Program-made: the position numbers and the translations under genes | Shown here: positions 60,483 through 64,000 of the stretch, in pieces | Layout of the letters: the number at the start of each line of letters is the position of its first letter | Position numbering within the stretch: position 1 is the first letter of the stretch | NCBI RefSeq assembly: GCF_001613265.1 | Contig: NZ_BDCA01000001.1 | Coordinates: forward strand, 124,001 to 188,000 | Length of the DNA stretch: 64,000 nucleotides | DNA from: Nocardia vermiculata NBRC 100427 | GTDB lineage: Bacteria; Actinomycetota; Actinomycetes; Mycobacteriales; Mycobacteriaceae | Direction: 5' to 3' | Notes under the pieces: generated by a model | Databases searched by the model: none | Told to the model about the DNA's origin: nothing | The model's input: the letters and a program-made list of their open reading frames with translations, nothing else

Positions 60483-60500
60483 TATCAACTTTGATATCAA
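60483..60500. promoter_or_regulatory. AT-rich dyads, probable ArsR operator
   Basis: TATCAA-CT-TTGATA (60483-60496) overlaps the palindrome TTGATATCAA (60491-60500). They lie in the 62-bp AT-rich gap between divergent starts and overlap an in-frame upstream ATG of the CPBP gene, favouring its start at 60517. Confidence 0.55.
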
Positions 60501-60516
60501 TCGAGGGAACTCCGGA

Positions 60517-61407
60517 ATGACCGCTACTGCTTCGTCGGTGGCCGCCGGCCGCCGCAACGATCTGCTCCTGTACCTGACCATCGCCTTCGCGACGAGCTGG
60601 GGCGCGTGGCTCGTCGCGATCGGACTCGGTGGAACGCCGATGTCGGCCCCGACGGTGGTGCCCTATCTGCTCGGCGCTTTCGGCCCGCTCATCGCCGCCC
60701 TGGTGGTGCGCACACTCCGCGTCCGGCGTGGTGAGCCCATCCCCGACCGGGTGGTGCGCACCGACCGGCGCACCCTGCTCTGGGCTCCCCTCCTGCTGGT
60801 CCTGTCGGCGGCGACCGTGCTCGGCGCCGGTGTACTCGCCCGGGCCGCCGGGCAGCCACTGCCCGGCCTCGACGATGTGACAGCCACCATGAGCGAATCC
60901 GGCGGCACCGCAGCATTTCTGGTGAGCATGGTGATCTCCGGACCACTGTCGGAGGAGCCGGGATGGCGCGGTACCGCGTATCCGAGACTGCGAGCGGCAC
61001 TCGGCCGATACCAGGTCTGCGTGCTGCTCGGCGTCATCTGGGCGATTTGGCATGTGCCGTTGTTCTTCGTCCACGGCACGCCCCAGAACGAGCTGGGCAT
61101 CGCGACGCCCAGCGGAATTCTCTTCCTGGTCAACGCCGTTCCGATGGCCATGCTGACCGGGTACGCCTACGAGAAGGCCGGCGTGATCGCGGCCATGGCG
61201 GTGCACTTCGCGACGAACACCACCCTGGTACTGCTGGACGTCCACGACCCGGTGACCTCCGCTCTCGCCCTCGGCATCCAGGGAATCGTGGGAGTGCTGC
61301 TACTGCGCACGCTCCGGGAACAGCCGCCCAGCCGGAAGCTCTCCCCGCCCGCGGCCGAACGTGACGAAAACCGCGACCGCATGTCCGCACCCGCGGGCCG
61401 GGACTGA
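60517..61407 (+). CDS. CPBP (Abi) family intramembrane metalloprotease
   Basis: The 296-residue protein starts at ATG 60517 with a GAGGGA site upstream. It has seven to eight membrane helices and all three CPBP motifs: SEEPGWRG (EExxxR), IWAIWHVPLFF and VHFATNTT. It is probably a membrane protease of the Rce1/Abi type, acting in signalling, peptide immunity or stress. It is likely controlled by the divergent ArsR-like protein. Confidence 0.9.
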   Translation: MTATASSVAAGRRNDLLLYLTIAFATSWGAWLVAIGLGGTPMSAPTVVPYLLGAFGPLIAALVVRTLRVRRGEPIPDRVVRTDRRTLLWAPLLLVLSAATVLGAGVLARAAGQPLPGLDDVTATMSESGGTAAFLVSMVISGPLSEEPGWRGTAYPRLRAALGRYQVCVLLGVIWAIWHVPLFFVHGTPQNELGIATPSGILFLVNAVPMAMLTGYAYEKAGVIAAMAVHFATNTTLVLLDVHDPVTSALALGIQGIVGVLLLRTLREQPPSRKLSPPAAERDENRDRMSAPAGRD

Positions 61408-61430
61408 GATCGGCAGTGCCCGTGCGGTAG

Positions 61431-62273
61431 TCAGGGCACCATTGGCATCGCGATCGACGTCTGCTCGCCGGGGCGGGCGATATCGATCGTCGCCACCCTT
61501 CCGTTCCTGGTGGCGATGCCGATCACCGCGAACAGGTGACCGCCGGGCGCGATGACGTAGCACCGTCGGTCGTCGACGAACATCGGTGTGGCGGCACGGA
61601 TCCGGGCGGCGAACAACCGAGTTTCCTCGGCAACCGCCGCGGCACCGGTGACGACGGGGTGGGTACCGGGAGGGGCGATGGCCGGATCCACGGTGCGTAC
61701 ACAGTCACCGGCCATCAGAGTGAGCATTCGATCCATATCGCCCCCGGCCGCGGCAGCGAGAAATGCGTCGACGACGGCGCTGTCGACCGACGGCGTCGCC
61801 GGGGCACTGTCGACGTGCGCGATCCGCTCGCGGGCCCGACTGGCGTGTTTCTTCGCATTCCCGGTGCTGGTGGCGAGCGTGGCCGCGATCTCGCGGAAGG
61901 GCACGTCGAACAGATCGTGCAACACGTAGGCGACGCGCTGGGCGGGGGTCAGCCGATCGAGGACCACCATCAGCGCGCGCGAGACGTTTTCCCGTTGCAG
62001 ATAGCGCTCGTCGGCGGCCAGCGAGGCGGCCGGGATCAGATCCGCGAACAGTGGTTCCTCGTGTCGCCGGTGCCGCATGCGGAGCTGGTCGAGGCAGACG
62101 CGGGTGAGCACCGTGGTCAACCATGCCGCCGGATTACGAAGCTCACCGGCCGTCGACGCCTTGATCCAGGTGGTCTGCACGGCGTCCTCGGCGTCGTCGA
62201 TCGAGCCGAGTAGCCGGAACGCCACCGCCGTCAACTGTGGGCGTGCCGCTTCGAATTCCGGATCCGGTACCAC
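61431..62273 (-). CDS. ECF41-type RNA polymerase sigma factor with SnoaL-like tail
   Basis: The 280-residue protein starts at GTG 62273 with AGGTGA upstream. The sigma2 region (FEAARPQLTAVAFRLLGSID, DAEDAVQTTWIKA) and sigma4 (LTPAQRVAYVLHDLFDVPFR, EIAATLATSTGNAKKHASRA) are followed by a 100-residue SnoaL-like domain (LTLMAGDCVRTVD, GGHLFAVIGIA). This layout is the ECF41/SigJ group, in which the C-terminal domain governs activity in place of a separate anti-sigma factor. The matching promoter motif and a DoxX gene lie immediately divergent. Confidence 0.9.
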   Translation of the reverse strand: MVPDPEFEAARPQLTAVAFRLLGSIDDAEDAVQTTWIKASTAGELRNPAAWLTTVLTRVCLDQLRMRHRRHEEPLFADLIPAASLAADERYLQRENVSRALMVVLDRLTPAQRVAYVLHDLFDVPFREIAATLATSTGNAKKHASRARERIAHVDSAPATPSVDSAVVDAFLAAAAGGDMDRMLTLMAGDCVRTVDPAIAPPGTHPVVTGAAAVAEETRLFAARIRAATPMFVDDRRCYVIAPGGHLFAVIGIATRNGRVATIDIARPGEQTSIAMPMVP

Positions 62274-62277
62274 CAGG

Positions 62278-62304
62278 TGTCACCTTTCTCGGGTGTGAGA
62301 CGTC
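62278..62304 (+). promoter_or_regulatory. ECF41-type promoter
   Basis: TGTCAC (62278-62283) and CGTC (62301-62304) are 17 bp apart, matching the published ECF41 target pattern (TGTCACA ... CGTC). It reads rightward to the DoxX gene at 62364 and starts 5 bp from the sigma factor start codon. Confidence 0.75.
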
Positions 62305-62363
62305 GGGAAGGACGAGACCACCGATCTCGTATACCGATACTCACCAGAGGAGGCATCCTGCCG

Positions 62364-62717
62364 ATGAGCGTACTGTTCATTGCCACTGTCGTATGCATCG
62401 TGGCGAACGTCGCCGTCGCGATCACCGATTATCTGCCGGCGAACTTCGCCCTGCAGAACTCGGCCGAGGTGCATGTCCCGGCCGGCGCCCTCCCGTACCT
62501 GGCGACGACGAAACTGGCCGGGGCCGCCGGTCTGATCGGAGGGTTGATCCTCACGCCCTGGCTCGGAGTCGCCGCCGGCGTCGGATTGTCCCTGTTCTTC
62601 ATCGGTGCCGTGGCCTTCCACGTCCGGGCGCGGGCCTTCCACAACATCGCGTTCCCGGGCTTCTATCTGCTCGTTGCCATCGCCTCGCTGGGCTACATGG
62701 TCCACCTCGCGCACTAG
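62364..62717 (+). CDS. DoxX-like membrane protein, predicted ECF41 target
   Basis: The 117-residue protein, from ATG 62364 with GGAGG about 10 nt upstream, has four helices and the DoxX-like text DYLPANFALQNSAEVHVP and YLATTKLAGAAGLIGGLIL. It is preceded by an ECF41-type promoter, matching the known coupling of ECF41 factors with DoxX (COG2259) or carboxymuconolactone-decarboxylase genes. It probably takes part in redox or cell-envelope stress defence. Confidence 0.8.
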   Translation: MSVLFIATVVCIVANVAVAITDYLPANFALQNSAEVHVPAGALPYLATTKLAGAAGLIGGLILTPWLGVAAGVGLSLFFIGAVAFHVRARAFHNIAFPGFYLLVAIASLGYMVHLAH

Positions 62718-62731
62718 CGGCTCATGCGGCT

Positions 62732-62750
62732 GTTTGCCGGAATGGCAAAC
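62732..62750. promoter_or_regulatory. Inverted repeat between DoxX and methyltransferase genes
   Basis: GTTTGCC (62732-62738) and GGCAAAC (62744-62750) pair around GGAAT, 14 nt after the DoxX stop and 41 nt before the next ATG. It could be a terminator hairpin or an operator for the methyltransferase pair. Confidence 0.5.
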
Positions 62751-62790
62751 TTTCGTGCCACTCGGTGACGGCCGCGGCCACACTGGCCGT

Positions 62791-63453
62791 ATGACGACAC
62801 CGAAACCGCCGACGAGTGCCACCGATGCGGTCACGTTCTGGAACGACGTATATGCGAACCGGGCCGCGGAGGCCGAACCCCAGCCGAATATTCGTCTCAC
62901 CGAGACGGTTTCGGACCTGGCGCCGGGCGACGCGCTCGACCTCGGCTGCGGTAACGGCGGAGATTCGCTGTGGCTCGCGCGGCGCGGATGGCGGGTCACT
63001 GCCGTGGATATCTCGGCTGTCGCGGTCGAACGACTGCCGGCCCTCGCCGCGTCGCACGGGCTGAACCGGATCACCGCGGAACGACACGATCTGTGCGAGT
63101 CGTTCCCGCAGGGTTCGTTCGATCTGGTCACCGCGCACTACCTGCACACCCGCTTCGATCTGGACCGGTCGATCGTGCTGCGCCGCGCCGCACACGCACT
63201 ACGCCCGGGCGGTCGGCTGCTGGTCGTCGATCACGGTTCCACCGCGCCGTGGTCGTGGAATCAGGACCCCGACCTCCGCCACCCGTCTCCCGCGGAAGTC
63301 GCCGCCGAACTCGACCTCGCCCCCGAGACCTGGGTCGTCGATCGCGCCGAGGCCGCCCAGCGGATCGCGGCCGGACCGGACGGGCGCACCGCCGAGGTCA
63401 CCGACCATATCCTCCTGGTCCGCCGTACGGCCCGAACCGAGGGCGGCCGATGA
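62791..63453 (+). CDS. Class I SAM-dependent methyltransferase
   Basis: The 220-residue protein, from ATG 62791, opens TFWNDVYANRAAEAEPQPN and has motif I ALDLGCGNGGDSLWLARRGW (about 50-68), motif II VTAVDISAVAVERL, and LVTAHYLHTRFDLD after strand 4. It resembles small-molecule methyltransferases of the TehB-like group. No ribosome site is evident, so translation may be leaderless. It overlaps the DinB-like gene by 4 nt (ATGA). Confidence 0.88.
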   Translation: MTTPKPPTSATDAVTFWNDVYANRAAEAEPQPNIRLTETVSDLAPGDALDLGCGNGGDSLWLARRGWRVTAVDISAVAVERLPALAASHGLNRITAERHDLCESFPQGSFDLVTAHYLHTRFDLDRSIVLRRAAHALRPGGRLLVVDHGSTAPWSWNQDPDLRHPSPAEVAAELDLAPETWVVDRAEAAQRIAAGPDGRTAEVTDHILLVRRTARTEGGR

Positions 63454-63926
63454 CCACCCGGCGCGATACTCCCCCACCTCGCACCGGAAGCAGCGAAACC
63501 GAAGTCCTGCGCGGATTCCTCGACTACCTGCGCACTTCGATCGCCGCCAAGGTCGACGGCGCGCCGGAACCACAGGTGCGAACGGCGGCGGTCGGATCCG
63601 GCACCAACCTACTCGGCCTGATCAACCACCTCACGTTCGTCGAACGCGCGATCTTCCTGGGAGACACGGTCTCCGACTGGCCGGCGACCTTCCACGCCGC
63701 ACCAGGAGACAGCGTCGCCGAGGTCGTTGCCCGCTACCGGCAGGCCGTCGCCGCCGCGAACGAGGTCCTCGATCGATGCACCGACCCGAGCGCACCGGTG
63801 CCGCGCCCGGCGGGCCGCGCCCCCAGCGTGCGCTGGGCACTCACCCACATGATCGAGGAGACCGGGCGGCACGCCGGTCACGCGGACATTCTCCGCGAAC
63901 TGATCGACGGCACGACCGGCCGCTGA
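63450..63926 (+). CDS. DinB/DUF664-family protein
   Basis: The 158-residue four-helix protein has NLLGLINHLTFVERAIFLGD and ALTHMIEETGRHAGHADILR. The three His of this fold (NHLTFVE, THMIEETGRHAGH) form the metal site of DinB/DUF664 enzymes, which are often mycothiol- or bacillithiol-linked transferases. It is translationally coupled to the methyltransferase gene. Its reaction is unknown. Confidence 0.85.
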   Translation: MTTRRDTPPPRTGSSETEVLRGFLDYLRTSIAAKVDGAPEPQVRTAAVGSGTNLLGLINHLTFVERAIFLGDTVSDWPATFHAAPGDSVAEVVARYRQAVAAANEVLDRCTDPSAPVPRPAGRAPSVRWALTHMIEETGRHAGHADILRELIDGTTGR

Positions 63927-63930
63927 ACCA

Positions 63931-63947
63931 GCTCACCGCTGGTGAGC
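63931..63947 (+). terminator. Hairpin after the DinB-like gene
   Basis: GCTCACC (63931-63937) pairs with GGTGAGC (63941-63947) around GCT, 4 nt after the stop. There is no U-run. Nothing else is supportable in the last 50 bases of the window. Confidence 0.6.
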
Positions 63948-64000
63948 ACCGGCCGCGAGGCCGCCCCCTCCGCGCCGAGCCCGATACACGACGGACGCGC

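Noticed and set aside
1..64000. Search for CRISPR arrays, tRNA or rRNA genes, intact transposases and integrases
   Set aside because: No regularly spaced repeats, no cloverleaf with a CCA-type end, no rRNA stretches and no DDE or tyrosine-recombinase motifs were found by eye; short tRNA-like structures could be missed.

Overview
The window is high-GC actinobacterial DNA, most likely from Nocardia or a close relative in the Mycobacteriales. The evidence is the GC-rich third positions, frequent GTG starts, short stop/start overlaps, WXG100 (type VII secretion) proteins, a DUF3048 lipoprotein, a SAM-IV riboswitch of the mycobacterial type, an ECF41 sigma factor and an EACC1/caspase pair. No rRNA, tRNA, CRISPR array or intact insertion sequence was seen. 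Nothing fixes the species.

Layout. 1-2.2 kb: a leftward WXG100 / WXG-like polymorphic toxin / immunity cassette. 2.3-11.9 kb: a degraded border (GIY-YIG and DUF234-ATPase remnants around a perfect 43-bp palindrome), then a two-gene helicase module: a 2117-residue DUF1998-type helicase with a C-terminal nuclease-like domain, overlapping a UvrD-like helicase with a RelE/ParE-like N-terminus. 12.4-18.2 kb: small oxidoreductase, VOC and regulator genes. They contain decayed second copies of both the WXG100 5' end (14.1 kb) and the UvrD 3' end (18.0 kb), in the same order and orientation as the intact copies. 18.2-31.5 kb: regulator/target pairs, a DUF2510-exonuclease-BRCT protein, hipA and Rpn-like remnants, an MBL hydrolase, a dapA-family gene, a DesK/DesR-type two-component pair and an S9 peptidase.

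31.5-40.5 kb: an XRE-ImmA protein with a truncated GNAT partner and a 33-bp operator, then small genes, a GT-C glycosyltransferase, and an EACC1 gene overlapping a membrane-anchored caspase with a predicted outward six-bladed NHL propeller. 40.5-50.5 kb: a SAM-IV riboswitch controls a leftward cysteine-desulfurase-like gene. Divergent from it is a seven-gene operon: 2OG-Fe(II) oxygenase, cyclodipeptide-synthase-like enzyme, MFS exporter, and an Opp/Nik-type importer (binding protein, two permeases, fused double ATPase). It looks like a compact make-export-reimport system for a small peptide-derived molecule. 50.6-64 kb: thioesterase, TetR and PadR regulators with clear operators, fatty-acid desaturase, glycoside-hydrolase-like protein, a tandem pair of MutS-core ATPases, a CPBP protease, an ECF41 sigma factor next to its predicted target promoter and a DoxX gene, and a methyltransferase/DinB pair.

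The strongest candidates for undescribed biology are the two-helicase module with its decayed collinear copy, the transmembrane caspase with its propeller sensor, the CDPS-like/2OG-oxygenase/transport operon, and the paired MutS-like ATPases. All functional statements come from motif reading; no database search was run.
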